64,000 bases of DNA from JACQQW01 sp964520655. GTDB taxonomy: Bacteria; Omnitrophota; Gorgyraeia; Zapsychrales; Fredricksoniimonadaceae. Below the pieces are notes generated by a model. It was not told the DNA's origin. It worked only from the letters and a program-made list of their open reading frames with translations, and did not search any database. The stretch is taken from assembly GCA_964520655.1 (NCBI GenBank), contig CAZFNI010000008.1, positions 28,324 through 92,323 of the forward strand. The letters are read 5' to 3'. The position numbers and the translations under genes are program-made. Positions 16,450 through 24,440 of this stretch are shown in pieces; positions within the stretch are counted from its first letter, which is position 1, and the number at the start of each line of letters is the position of its first letter.

Positions 16450-17036
16450 GTTTTGTAATAGAAGCAGGATTTGAGTGGCCCTTCTATAAACTCCGATGAC
16501 TAACAAGAAATACCCGGTTTAGGGTACGAATAGGAGGAGTTTATCGGCGAGTGGCTGACCGGAGCGACCTGCCTGCGGGCAGGAGAGCTGTCCCCGCAAC
16601 CAAATGAAACCCTATTTCTAGAAAAGGAATGAAGGCTTTTATGGTTTTACAGTACTTGCATAAACTCGTCTAAGATCTCGCCAAGAAATCTAAATCAAGC
16701 CAAGGTCCTACCACGGAACCAGCAAGTTAAGTAACAACTACTTATCTAAATTTACTTTGTATTGACTTTGACGGTTAGATGCCTTTAAGAAAATATTTAT
16801 TTTTGCAGTGTAGGAGATCTTTCATGATTTAAGTTTTTAGTGGTATATTTGCTGCTTGATTCTATTTGAGGGGTAGGGAAATATATTTAAGTCTTTTAGA
16901 TGGTTGGTGTTAAAATCAGGTCTTAAGTCAAACAGGTAGGTCTAAGCATAAAAAGGTCATTGACACATTTCAGAATAGTATCAGACTAAAAATTTAGGTT
17001 CTTATATTGTATCGAACACAAGCTCTAGGAGGAAAA
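16450..17036 (+). other. 587-nt intergenic region between tRNA-fMet and the accessory operon
   Basis: No convincing gene. The left part holds an inverted repeat (ATAAACTCC near 16484 and GGAGTTTAT near 16532), a GC-rich palindrome (CCTGCC..GGCAGG near 16569-16582) and a repeat of the tRNA 3' end. The right part is AT-rich. A TTGACA occurs at 16960-16965 without a good -10 partner; TATATT near 17000 is a possible -10 for the next gene. Base composition drops here, marking the left side of an accessory island. Confidence 0.5.
16592..16603 (+). repeat. 12-bp direct repeat of tRNA-fMet 3' end (possible attachment-site scar)
   Basis: CCCCGCAACCAA at 16592-16603 repeats 16405-16416 at the 3' end of the tRNA. 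Integrative elements often recombine at tRNA 3' ends and leave such repeats. The copy is short and no integrase gene is present, so this is only suggestive. Confidence 0.3.
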
Positions 17037-18107
17037 ATGGCAGCCAATCAAGTCGCCAATAATGCACAAGGATTCTTTGAAGCTTATTGTAAGTCTAAGA
17101 AATATCAGCTTCAGAAGAGTGTCATTAATAATGCCATTAAGCTAGAAATATCAAATAATAAAGATCGAACCATCGTGTTAATTTACCATACTGGAAAGAT
17201 TGTTATGGGAGGTTCAAAGAATACTTTAAAACAAGAATTTGAATCACTGAAAGATCAATTTGAGCAGACACCAGGGGCTGGCGAGGAAAAAAGCAAAGCA
17301 TGTACAGTTAACTATGATATTTTGTTGGAAACTTTGAGAGAAAAACTCAAAACATCAATGGTTGTGCCAGATGCGGACAGGGAATTAATAGTTAAGCCAA
17401 CTGGGATAATTGAGTGGCAGTTAAAATTTAGTCGTAATAGGAAATCGGCGACTTTAAACCAATTTAAGAACGGAACCCTTAGTATTCAAGGCAAAGAAGA
17501 TGATTTACTTGATGAAATTTGTGATGTAGTCGAGAAAATTATAGATCCATCCGAGAAGGAAATTGTTGCCAGATTTGTCTCCGGTGATGAGCAGGTTCTT
17601 CAGAAATGCACGCCAGAGATCATACAAGTAGCAGAAAATAATATTAAGACTAGTTTAGGTGCGGCCTATGGTTTTATTGAGATCCATGATCAAAAGCTAT
17701 TTATTGCCGCAGAGTGCTTATGCTTGGCCAAAGTTCCCTTGCCTGAATTCTCTCCTCTTGTTATGCCAGCTTCAAAAGCCTTTGAGGGCTTTATTAAAAA
17801 GCTTTCCGTTAGTATAGGCTTGTGTGATGCAGCTCATTTTCAACAATCCAATGCAAACATCTCTTTTTTAAACGACACGACAAATCCAAGAAGAATCAAT
17901 GTTTGTTCAAGGGATAAAAATATAGACGCTTTGTTAAAACAGGTTAATGCATGTTTAACGACAAACCGGCACTTTATGATGCATAGTGATGGAAGCGTCA
18001 TAACAAAAGTTGAGAAACTAGAAGAGGGGATAGAGAAAGCGCGCCACATTCTTCTTGATACTAAAACAGTTTTTGATTCTTTTAATAAGTTGTTTGGATT
18101 GATCTAA
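17037..18107 (+). CDS. RnlA-family toxin-like protein (RNase LS, HEPN)
   Basis: The 356-aa chain matches the length of E. coli RnlA, an mRNA endoribonuclease toxin used against phage. ATG 17037 follows AGGAGG. Two N-terminal TBP-like repeats (about 10-75 and 115-170) come before a C-terminal HEPN-type domain. Residues 220-255 (LFIAAECLCLAKVPLPEF, then P-x7-EG) align with the RnlA stretch LLVSGLCVKLAAPDLPDY as I remember it. The HEPN R-x4-H motif is RHFMMH (311-316), equivalent to RHSLFH in RnlA; E250 corresponds to another conserved acidic residue. No RnlB-like gene follows; instead there is RNase HIII 9 nt downstream. Assignment is by remembered similarity and needs a profile search. Confidence 0.75.
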   Translation: MAANQVANNAQGFFEAYCKSKKYQLQKSVINNAIKLEISNNKDRTIVLIYHTGKIVMGGSKNTLKQEFESLKDQFEQTPGAGEEKSKACTVNYDILLETLREKLKTSMVVPDADRELIVKPTGIIEWQLKFSRNRKSATLNQFKNGTLSIQGKEDDLLDEICDVVEKIIDPSEKEIVARFVSGDEQVLQKCTPEIIQVAENNIKTSLGAAYGFIEIHDQKLFIAAECLCLAKVPLPEFSPLVMPASKAFEGFIKKLSVSIGLCDAAHFQQSNANISFLNDTTNPRRINVCSRDKNIDALLKQVNACLTTNRHFMMHSDGSVITKVEKLEEGIEKARHILLDTKTVFDSFNKLFGLI

Positions 18108-18116
18108 GGAAATGCT

Positions 18117-19046
18117 GTGGAAAACTTAAAAGCTATAAAAACTTATAATGATATGAAGGCGGCTTTTTCCAACAAATTCGATGTTTCGGAATATAAAATT
18201 ATTAATTTTGGAATTCAATTCAGAATTTATAAAGGTAGTTGGAGCGGCCTCATCCGAATTTATGAAAATAAAAAAGGAACTATAAAGATTGATTATTCTC
18301 AATTAAAGGGTGATGGCGAGCTTGCTTTGGTAAGGCATCTTATCGAGGGGAAAGAGGTAAGTGTGCCATCCAGTGAGAGTCCGAGATCAGTTATAAGTAC
18401 TGATGAGGCAGCTATAGGCACAGACGAATCCGGTAAAGGGGATTACTTTGGTCCTTTAGTGAGTGCGGGTGTATTTGTTGATAACAATTCCAGTAGTGAA
18501 TTGATAAAGATTGGTGTGAGAGATTCCAAGAAAAATAGCGATCAAAAGAACACAGAGTTAGCTGACAAGATAATGGAGATATGCAAAGGAAAGTTCTCGG
18601 TTATAGAAATACCACCCGAAAAATACAATGATTTATACGCCCAGTTTGTTAGAGAAGGGAAGAATCTCAATTCTTTACTAGCTTGGGGACATGCTAAAGC
18701 TATTGAACAAATCTTGACCACTGTTGAATGTAAAGTAGCAATCGCGGATAAGTTTGCAGATGAAAAGTTAATATTGGAAAAACTTCAGGAAAGAGGCAAG
18801 AGAATTAAACTGATACAGATGCATAAAGCGGAACAGAATATTGCCGTGGCAGCTGCTTCGATTCTTTCCAGGGCTAGATTTTTGGAAAAATTACAGCGAC
18901 TGTCCGTAGAGTATAAAATGAAATTTCCTAAGGGATCATCTTCGAGTTTAGTTATAGAAACTGCGAAGAAATTTTGTGAGGCTTATGGAAGAGATAATCT
19001 TAAGAAAGTTGCCAAAATCCATTTTAAGATTACTCATAAGGTATGA
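18117..19046 (+). CDS. rnhC: Ribonuclease HIII
   Basis: Cleaves RNA in RNA-DNA hybrids. The 309-aa chain starts at GTG 18117 behind AAGGA. A TBP-like substrate-binding N-domain (about 1-85) precedes the type 2 RNase H domain, which has the signature GTDESGKGDYFGPLVSAGV (D103, E104), then D136 in VRDSKK and D211 in IADKFAD as remaining metal ligands. The catalytic set looks complete. It sits between the RnlA-like toxin gene (9-nt gap) and the TPR gene (4-nt overlap), so it is part of an accessory operon rather than a housekeeping locus. In E. coli, RNase HI activates RnlA, which makes this pairing notable. AT-rich composition matches its neighbours. Confidence 0.92.
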   Translation: MENLKAIKTYNDMKAAFSNKFDVSEYKIINFGIQFRIYKGSWSGLIRIYENKKGTIKIDYSQLKGDGELALVRHLIEGKEVSVPSSESPRSVISTDEAAIGTDESGKGDYFGPLVSAGVFVDNNSSSELIKIGVRDSKKNSDQKNTELADKIMEICKGKFSVIEIPPEKYNDLYAQFVREGKNLNSLLAWGHAKAIEQILTTVECKVAIADKFADEKLILEKLQERGKRIKLIQMHKAEQNIAVAAASILSRARFLEKLQRLSVEYKMKFPKGSSSSLVIETAKKFCEAYGRDNLKKVAKIHFKITHKV

Positions 19047-20332
19047 GCTCGATGGATGATATTAATTCAAGAAAACAGAAGGCTAATGAATTAAGGAAGG
19101 GCAAGAACTTCCAGTCAGCATTACCTATCTATAGAGAGTTATGGAAAGAGTCTGGAGATAAATTTGATGGTGCTGGTCTTTTAAGTTGTTTACGGAGTTT
19201 AGAGTTATTTGATGAGGCGATTCCGTTGGCTGATGAACTTGCGAGCAAATTTCCTGATTTTAACTGGTGTAAACTAGAGGTGGTTTGGACATATATCCAA
19301 GGCAGATTAGAGAAATTGAAGGAGGATGCAAGGCTTGATGAAGTAATCAGAGAAGCTGAGAGGATAATGAAATTTGAACCTGATGGGTTCGCCCGAAAGA
19401 AAGTAGTTTTTAGGGTATTGAAGGTTGCTAAAAGTGCAGGTAAATGGGATATTGCGAGCGACTGGCTCAGTAAACTTAAGCCGGAAGAACTTTCCAAGGA
19501 ACCAATTAAAGATGATAATGGTAGAGAAGGATGGTGCGATCAGTCCCTTTGGCATAATTATAATTTCAGATGTTTGTTGGAAAAGAATCGGGCCGATCAA
19601 GTAGTGCAAACAATTGATCAAATTGCAGAGATTTTTCCTAAGCAAAAAAAGTTCTTTCTACGATATAAAGCCTTGGCGTTCTGTAAGCAAGGAAAATTGA
19701 AAGATGCTGAAGACATTTATCGTGCTTTGAGTAGTCGTTATCCGGATTGGTGGATTCTTCATGAATACGCAAAGGTATTGCGTGATTCAGGTGACAAACC
19801 AGCAGCTTTGAAGTTAATGTGTAAAGCTGCAAGTGCAAATGCAGGTAAGCTTGAGATTATTGTTTCGCTTTTAGAAGATATTGGTGCTCTGTTAAAAGAG
19901 GCGGGGCAATATGAAGAATCCCAGGCACATTTCTTGTTGTCTAGGTATATTCGTACAAGTAAGAATTGGACATTAAAGGATTCTTTATCTGCTGTCATAC
20001 TTGAATTAAAGAAATTAATTCGAAAAGATGAGCCTGCTTCCTTAAGAGATGCGTTGAAAATATGTAAAGATTGTTGGCAAAAAGTAGGTGGAGTTGCGGA
20101 GGTTAAATCCCAAAACAGAACCATAAGGCCGAATCTTAGAGGGAACCTGTCTTTAGGGCCGCAAGAGAGAATTTTTTGTTTTATTAATATAGGCAATGAA
20201 GCCTTTTTTTGTTCAAAGTCTGACCTGCCTAAGAATATACAGGATGGGGTGTCTTTAACTTTTGATGCCTTGCCTTCTTTCGATAAGAAAAAGAATAAAG
20301 AGGGCTGGAAAGCTACAAATATTAGAATTTAA
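19043..20332 (+). CDS. TPR protein with C-terminal cold-shock-like domain
   Basis: Soluble protein of 429 aa. About 330 residues of helical pairs with TPR character (QSALPIYRELWKESGDKFDGAG; GKLKDAEDIYRALSSRYPDW; GDKPAALKLMCKAASANAG) are followed by a C-terminal OB-fold-like segment. In that segment ERIFCFINIGNEAFFCSKSD and GVSLTFDALP...KKNKEGWKATNIR follow the pattern of cold-shock nucleic-acid-binding domains. It overlaps rnhC by ATGA. TPR plus RNA-binding fold beside a toxin RNase and an RNase H suggests a regulator, antitoxin or RNA-recognition partner; this is inference. No known RnlB similarity is seen. ATG 19052 is an alternative start. Confidence 0.75.
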   Translation: MSSMDDINSRKQKANELRKGKNFQSALPIYRELWKESGDKFDGAGLLSCLRSLELFDEAIPLADELASKFPDFNWCKLEVVWTYIQGRLEKLKEDARLDEVIREAERIMKFEPDGFARKKVVFRVLKVAKSAGKWDIASDWLSKLKPEELSKEPIKDDNGREGWCDQSLWHNYNFRCLLEKNRADQVVQTIDQIAEIFPKQKKFFLRYKALAFCKQGKLKDAEDIYRALSSRYPDWWILHEYAKVLRDSGDKPAALKLMCKAASANAGKLEIIVSLLEDIGALLKEAGQYEESQAHFLLSRYIRTSKNWTLKDSLSAVILELKKLIRKDEPASLRDALKICKDCWQKVGGVAEVKSQNRTIRPNLRGNLSLGPQERIFCFINIGNEAFFCSKSDLPKNIQDGVSLTFDALPSFDKKKNKEGWKATNIRI

Positions 20333-20344
20333 AAGGGGTTAAGT

Positions 20345-22204
20345 ATGAAAGAGATACGTGGAGACGCAAAAAATATTCGCGCACTATTGAGTGGGGCCAA
20401 GTACGCAATTGATTATTATCAACGTGAGTATCGGTGGGAAACCAAACAGGTTGCTGAGCTTATTGATGATCTCGCTGAGAAATTCTTAGAAAGTCATGAA
20501 GCGGAGAATGAACGCAGTGCGGTAGAGAGTTACGGCCACTACTTCCTTGGTTCAATCATTATTAGCGATAAGTATGGCCATAAATTTATTATTGATGGTC
20601 AGCAGCGTTTAACCTCATTGACGTTGCTATTAATTCATATATATAGGCAACTTCAAGATGGAGAACAAAAAGCACAACTCGCTGATCTAATTTTTTCACA
20701 GAAGTTTGGTAAACGGTCTTTTAATTTAGATGTTCCAGAGAGAACAGCTTGTATGGAAGCGCTCTTTACTGGCTCTCCTTTCGATGAAAATGGCCAGTCA
20801 GAATCGGTCATTAATATTCTTCACCGCTATCAAGATATTGAAGAGCAAACGCCGGAGGAGCTAACCGGTGAAAATCTACCTTATTTTGCAGATTGGTTGA
20901 TTGAAAATGTCCATCTGGTTGAAATCACGGCTTATTCAGATTCAGATGCTTATACTATCTTTGAGACGATGAATGATCGTGGGTTATCGCTTACCCCAAC
21001 GGACATGCTTAAAGGGTACTTGCTTGCAAATATAACCAATCCAGAACGCCGTAATGCAGCTAGCCAAATTTGGAAAAAACAACTCGCAAAACTCCAAGAG
21101 ATCGGTAAAGAAGAGGACGCTGATGCCATCAAGGCCTGGTTACGTAGTCAGTATGCAGAGACGATAAGGGATCGCAAACGGGGTGCTTTGCCGCAAGATT
21201 TTGATTTAATTGGTACAGAATTTCACCGTTGGATACATGACCATGAGGAGAGATTGGGACTTAAAGGAAGCGAATCGTTTGCACATTTTATTCAAGATAA
21301 TTTCGCCTTCTATACCCATTGGTACGAGCGTATTCGTAATGCCGCGGATATATTAACTGAAGGATTAGAGGCAATCCATTTTAATGCCCAGAACAATTTC
21401 ACTTTGCAATATCCCGTGTTATTGGCTCCCTTGCGAAGAGATGATGCCGAGAGTGAAATCCGGAAGAAATTGCGTATTGTCTCAAAATATCTGGATATTT
21501 TAATTACTCGCCGCATCTGGAATTGGCGTGCTATTGATTATTCAACGATGCAATATGCCATGTTTACTACCATGCGTGATATACGCGGAAAATCTGCTTC
21601 TGAGTTGGTTCCTCTTTTATTAGAGCGCTTAGAGGCGGATAAAGAAACTTTTTTGAGTAACGAGCGGTTTAAACTTCATGGTATGAACGGGAAGCTCATA
21701 CATCGGCTTCTTGCTCGCATGATTGACTACATAGAGACACAATCAGGCCGTGCGTCTCGGTATAACGAGTATATACATCGTAGAGGTAAAAATGGATACG
21801 AAGTAGAGCACATTTGGGCTAATCATCCGGAAAGACACGCTGATGAATTTGCTCATCCGGCTGACTTTGAGGAATACCGCAATAGAATTGGAGGGCTTTT
21901 ATTGCTTCCTAAAAGTTTTAATGCCAGCTATGGCGATTTACCATATGCTAAGAAAAAAGAGAATTATTATAGTCAGAATTTGTTAGCTCAAAGTCTTAAT
22001 GACAAGGCCTACAGCCATGATCCAGGTTTTCGCCGTTTTATTGATGCCACAAAACTTTCTTTTAAACCACATGCTGCATTTAAGAAAGCTGATCTTGATG
22101 CTAGGCAGGAGCTTTATTTAAAGATCGCTGAGCATATATGGAGTCCAGACGCAATTTGTCTGGAGGGGTCTGATGGTGTTGTTGCGAAAAGCGAGGATAA
22201 ATAA
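20345..22204 (+). CDS. DUF262/DUF1524 (GmrSD-like) defence protein
   Basis: Protein of 619 aa. The N-terminal DUF262 ParB-like nucleotidase part has YYQREYRW (24-31) and the hallmark FIIDGQQRLTSL (82-93), then ETMNDRGLSLTPTDMLKGYLL. The C-terminal DUF1524 HNH-type nuclease has VEHIWANHPERH (487-498) followed by RNRIGGLLLLPKSFN. Both modules are intact and fused, as in single-chain GmrSD-type modification-dependent restriction enzymes and related phage-defence proteins. It begins 12 nt after the TPR gene, so it is likely co-transcribed with the RnlA-like operon or inserted behind it. Confidence 0.9.
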   Translation: MKEIRGDAKNIRALLSGAKYAIDYYQREYRWETKQVAELIDDLAEKFLESHEAENERSAVESYGHYFLGSIIISDKYGHKFIIDGQQRLTSLTLLLIHIYRQLQDGEQKAQLADLIFSQKFGKRSFNLDVPERTACMEALFTGSPFDENGQSESVINILHRYQDIEEQTPEELTGENLPYFADWLIENVHLVEITAYSDSDAYTIFETMNDRGLSLTPTDMLKGYLLANITNPERRNAASQIWKKQLAKLQEIGKEEDADAIKAWLRSQYAETIRDRKRGALPQDFDLIGTEFHRWIHDHEERLGLKGSESFAHFIQDNFAFYTHWYERIRNAADILTEGLEAIHFNAQNNFTLQYPVLLAPLRRDDAESEIRKKLRIVSKYLDILITRRIWNWRAIDYSTMQYAMFTTMRDIRGKSASELVPLLLERLEADKETFLSNERFKLHGMNGKLIHRLLARMIDYIETQSGRASRYNEYIHRRGKNGYEVEHIWANHPERHADEFAHPADFEEYRNRIGGLLLLPKSFNASYGDLPYAKKKENYYSQNLLAQSLNDKAYSHDPGFRRFIDATKLSFKPHAAFKKADLDARQELYLKIAEHIWSPDAICLEGSDGVVAKSEDK

Positions 22205-22357
22205 AAGAGACAAGCGGACTAGAATACGAGAATAATGAATAGTGTTAGTACAATCAAGATGGCTATAATAATCGGTCGCTATTATTAATCTCTAATTTAT
22301 GCCATGGGGGGATTTTTAACACAAATTTGGCATATGATATTTGAAAAGGATTTATTA

Positions 22358-23023
22358 ATGAATCAGGAGATTTCGTTAGAAGAGAAATTACTTATAGGAA
22401 GCAGTTTAAGTGTAAGGCTTAGCGAATCAGGGCTTGCCTTATCTAGAGATTTTATAAAAATAAAACCTGAACATAGAGAATATGGAAATAGAACGGCAGT
22501 AGCTAGAGGATACTTAGTAGCAGGATCGCAGCTTTCAGGTCAGATTATAAAGGGATGCATTGGTGGGAGCGTTGGTCTTTCACTTATAGGTTGTAAAACC
22601 CTACTAGAATATACAATAGGCTCAGAATATATATTCAATCATCCCAAACATAAGGGAGACTTTAATAGAATTGATCTTATCTGTGAGGATATATTTAACA
22701 CCACAAACACTCTACAGTCACATAAACACAAGATTTGCGGGACCACAGTAAAGGACCGTATGGAATCATTGGACAGAAAAGATTTATATGAGAAAAATTA
22801 TGCTGCTTTAAATGATTATGCGCATCTTGTGCTAAGACAAAACATGCTAAATGACAAAAATAAATTACCAAGAATTGCTGTCGATGTTATTTCTCAGTCC
22901 TTGTGTGGGTTGGCAGGAATAATTGACTCAGTAAATATTTGTTTTGAATTAGGGTGGGATACATTATTAATGACAGAAGTTATTAGTTATCGAGATAAGT
23001 ACGAAAGTTTAGATCCAGTTTAG
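22358..23023 (+). CDS. Hypothetical protein in accessory island
   Basis: Not recognised. A 221-aa chain from ATG 22358 (AAGGA 9 nt upstream; an ATG at 22304 would add 18 residues). It is predicted mostly helical, with a moderately hydrophobic middle (IKGCIGGSVGLSLIGCKTLL) and a HPKHKGDF...HKHKICG stretch rich in His and Cys. The composition is AT-rich like the preceding genes, so it probably arrived with the island. A short hairpin (TAATAAT..ATTATTA near 22266-22289) lies between it and the DUF262 gene and may end the previous transcript. Confidence 0.6.
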   Translation: MNQEISLEEKLLIGSSLSVRLSESGLALSRDFIKIKPEHREYGNRTAVARGYLVAGSQLSGQIIKGCIGGSVGLSLIGCKTLLEYTIGSEYIFNHPKHKGDFNRIDLICEDIFNTTNTLQSHKHKICGTTVKDRMESLDRKDLYEKNYAALNDYAHLVLRQNMLNDKNKLPRIAVDVISQSLCGLAGIIDSVNICFELGWDTLLMTEVISYRDKYESLDPV

Positions 23024-23155
23024 CCTAAATGGATAAAAATAGAAAAATTAGGAGGTGCTCCCTATTCTCTGATATCTTTGTAGCGGTTTTCGAGACCGCC
23101 GTACGCATTAATGTGGTTTTCTTGGTCATCTGAAATAGGACGGCCTTTTTTCATA

Positions 23156-23184
23156 TTTCCGAACCAGTCCGCATGGTTCGCAAA
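23156..23184. promoter_or_regulatory. Operator 1 of Fic gene (inverted repeat)
   Basis: TTTCCGAACCA, 7 nt, TGGTTCGCAAA: 11-bp arms with one mismatch. It repeats, with the same spacer length, the perfect repeat at 23220-23248, 64 bp away, and lies just upstream of the -35 box. Confidence 0.7.
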
Positions 23185-23189
23185 TCCGC

Positions 23190-23217
23190 TTGCCTTTACA
23201 TCCTTCCGTGGTATACT
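23190..23217 (+). promoter_or_regulatory. Promoter of Fic gene between two operators
   Basis: TTGCCT (23190-23195), 16-nt spacer, TATACT (23212-23217). Operator 2 starts 3 nt after the -10 box, so a bound repressor would block initiation. Confidence 0.65.
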
Positions 23218-23219
23218 TA

Positions 23220-23248
23220 TTTCCGAACCATATGTAATGGTTCGGAAA
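23220..23248. promoter_or_regulatory. Operator 2 of Fic gene (perfect inverted repeat)
   Basis: TTTCCGAACCA (23220-23230), TATGTAA, TGGTTCGGAAA (23238-23248): perfect 11-bp arms covering the expected transcription start. A third half-site, TGGTTCGGAAA, overlaps the start codon at 23274-23284. Confidence 0.75.
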
Positions 23249-23272
23249 ATTCCATATATGAATGAGGTTTTT

Positions 23273-24313
23273 ATGGTTCGGAAAGTTCGGTTACATGAAA
23301 ATAGTGACATTAAGCTAGAGATCCAGAAGCTGCGGGGCAGGTTCGGAAATCTTATCAATGTGTCCAATGCGGAGTGGTACTCTCTTTTTAAAGATGAGAT
23401 CCGTAACTCCATTGCCATTGAAGGGGTCTTTGCCAACCGTCAGGAACTTCTGGATGTCCTGGAGCATCATAAACGTACCAATAAGCAAAAAGCCGCGGCG
23501 ATCCTGGGTTATTATGAAGCGGCTAGCGCTATGTATGAATACGCCAATAATCAATTTAAGGAAAATGAGTTCATGCTGCGCATGGCGGATATCAAACAGA
23601 TCCACACCTTGTTGATGCGCTACGAGAAAGACCTGGGAACCTACGTTGGATCCGTCGGCGATTTCCGTAAGAGTGATATCAAGGTTGCTCAAGCCTCATT
23701 TAAGCCGATCAGCATGTTCCATATTCGCGATGCCATGGAGCTATTGATCAAGTGGTTCAATGAGAGCGTTAAAAAAAGAACCTATGATGAAGCAACCTTG
23801 GCGGCCATGACCCATGTCTGGTTTGAGACCATTCACCCTTTTAGCGATGGCAATGGCCGCGTGGGAAGAATACTCTTATCCTATATTTTGATCGGACAGG
23901 GGTTGATCAATGTGGCCATTAAGGGCATGTCCAAAGAAGAGCGGGAGCAATATTACAATGCTTTGGAAAAGGCTGACCGCTGTTTTAATGATCTTCATCG
24001 CTTAATGGAGACAAATAAGGAATTCATCCCATCCGATGTCAATAAAGCGATCAAGCCAGAAAAGTTCAAGCCGTTTACCGAGATGATCAATGGATTGTTG
24101 AAAGAAGCGATCAACCGGCTGGAGGGTGGCCAGTTGACCAATCTGGATAAGGAAGCCGTATTGCCTCTGCGTGATCTAGCCAGGATCTATGATTATTCTC
24201 AGGACTATCTGCGGAATTTGATCAACCGCGGGCATTTGAAGGCGCATAAGAAGGGCAAGCTTTGGTATGTGCGGGTGCAGGACTTGGCGGATCATATCAA
24301 TAAACAAAGTTAG
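23273..24313 (+). CDS. Fic-domain protein with self-inhibitory helix and C-terminal helix-turn-helix
   Basis: Probable AMP-transferase of 346 aa. The catalytic motif HPFSDGNGR (188-196) is intact. An N-terminal inhibitory motif S-x3-E-G (S46IAIEG51) marks a class II, self-inhibited Fic protein. Residues 295-342 (LPLRDLARIYDYSQDYLRNLINRG...) look like a MerR/excisionase-type DNA-binding helix-turn-helix. Start ATG 23273 follows GAGG and matches family length; the frame is open upstream but that part contains the operators. Its base composition is closer to the core genome than the preceding genes. The HTH suggests it, or a partner, binds the repeats upstream. Confidence 0.9.
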   Translation: MVRKVRLHENSDIKLEIQKLRGRFGNLINVSNAEWYSLFKDEIRNSIAIEGVFANRQELLDVLEHHKRTNKQKAAAILGYYEAASAMYEYANNQFKENEFMLRMADIKQIHTLLMRYEKDLGTYVGSVGDFRKSDIKVAQASFKPISMFHIRDAMELLIKWFNESVKKRTYDEATLAAMTHVWFETIHPFSDGNGRVGRILLSYILIGQGLINVAIKGMSKEEREQYYNALEKADRCFNDLHRLMETNKEFIPSDVNKAIKPEKFKPFTEMINGLLKEAINRLEGGQLTNLDKEAVLPLRDLARIYDYSQDYLRNLINRGHLKAHKKGKLWYVRVQDLADHINKQS

Positions 24314-24347
24314 AATAGAGTGAATAAATAGCGGCGCTTCGTATTCC

Positions 24348-24379
24348 AATACCCCTGCAGGAGTTCCTGCAGGGGTATT
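24348..24379 (+). terminator. Strong intrinsic terminator after Fic gene
   Basis: AATACCCCTGCAGG pairs perfectly with CCTGCAGGGGTATT around AGTT, followed by a T-rich tract. It isolates the Fic unit from the glycogen genes. Confidence 0.9.
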
Positions 24380-24440
24380 TTATTTGTCAGGAGGGCTGCG
24401 TTTGTGGCAAAACCAGCGTTTTACGTATATACTTTATATT

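Noticed and set aside
16540..16606. tRNA-like remnant (GAGTGGCTGACCGG..., then CCCCGCAACCA)
   Set aside because: The stem loop has a 6-nt loop and no T arm; only the 3' end matches the neighbouring tRNA. Kept only as a possible attachment scar.
23078..23100. Reverse strand GCGGTCTCGAAAACCGC resembles a tRNA-Ser (CGA) anticodon arm
   Set aside because: No acceptor, D or T arm can be formed around it; only the hairpin matches.
23062..23154. A 30-aa reverse-strand ORF beginning 2 nt from Fic operator 1, as a possible antitoxin
   Set aside because: No ribosome site or clear promoter, its frame runs far upstream without a stop, and the Fic protein already has its own inhibitory motif. Length alone does not support coding.
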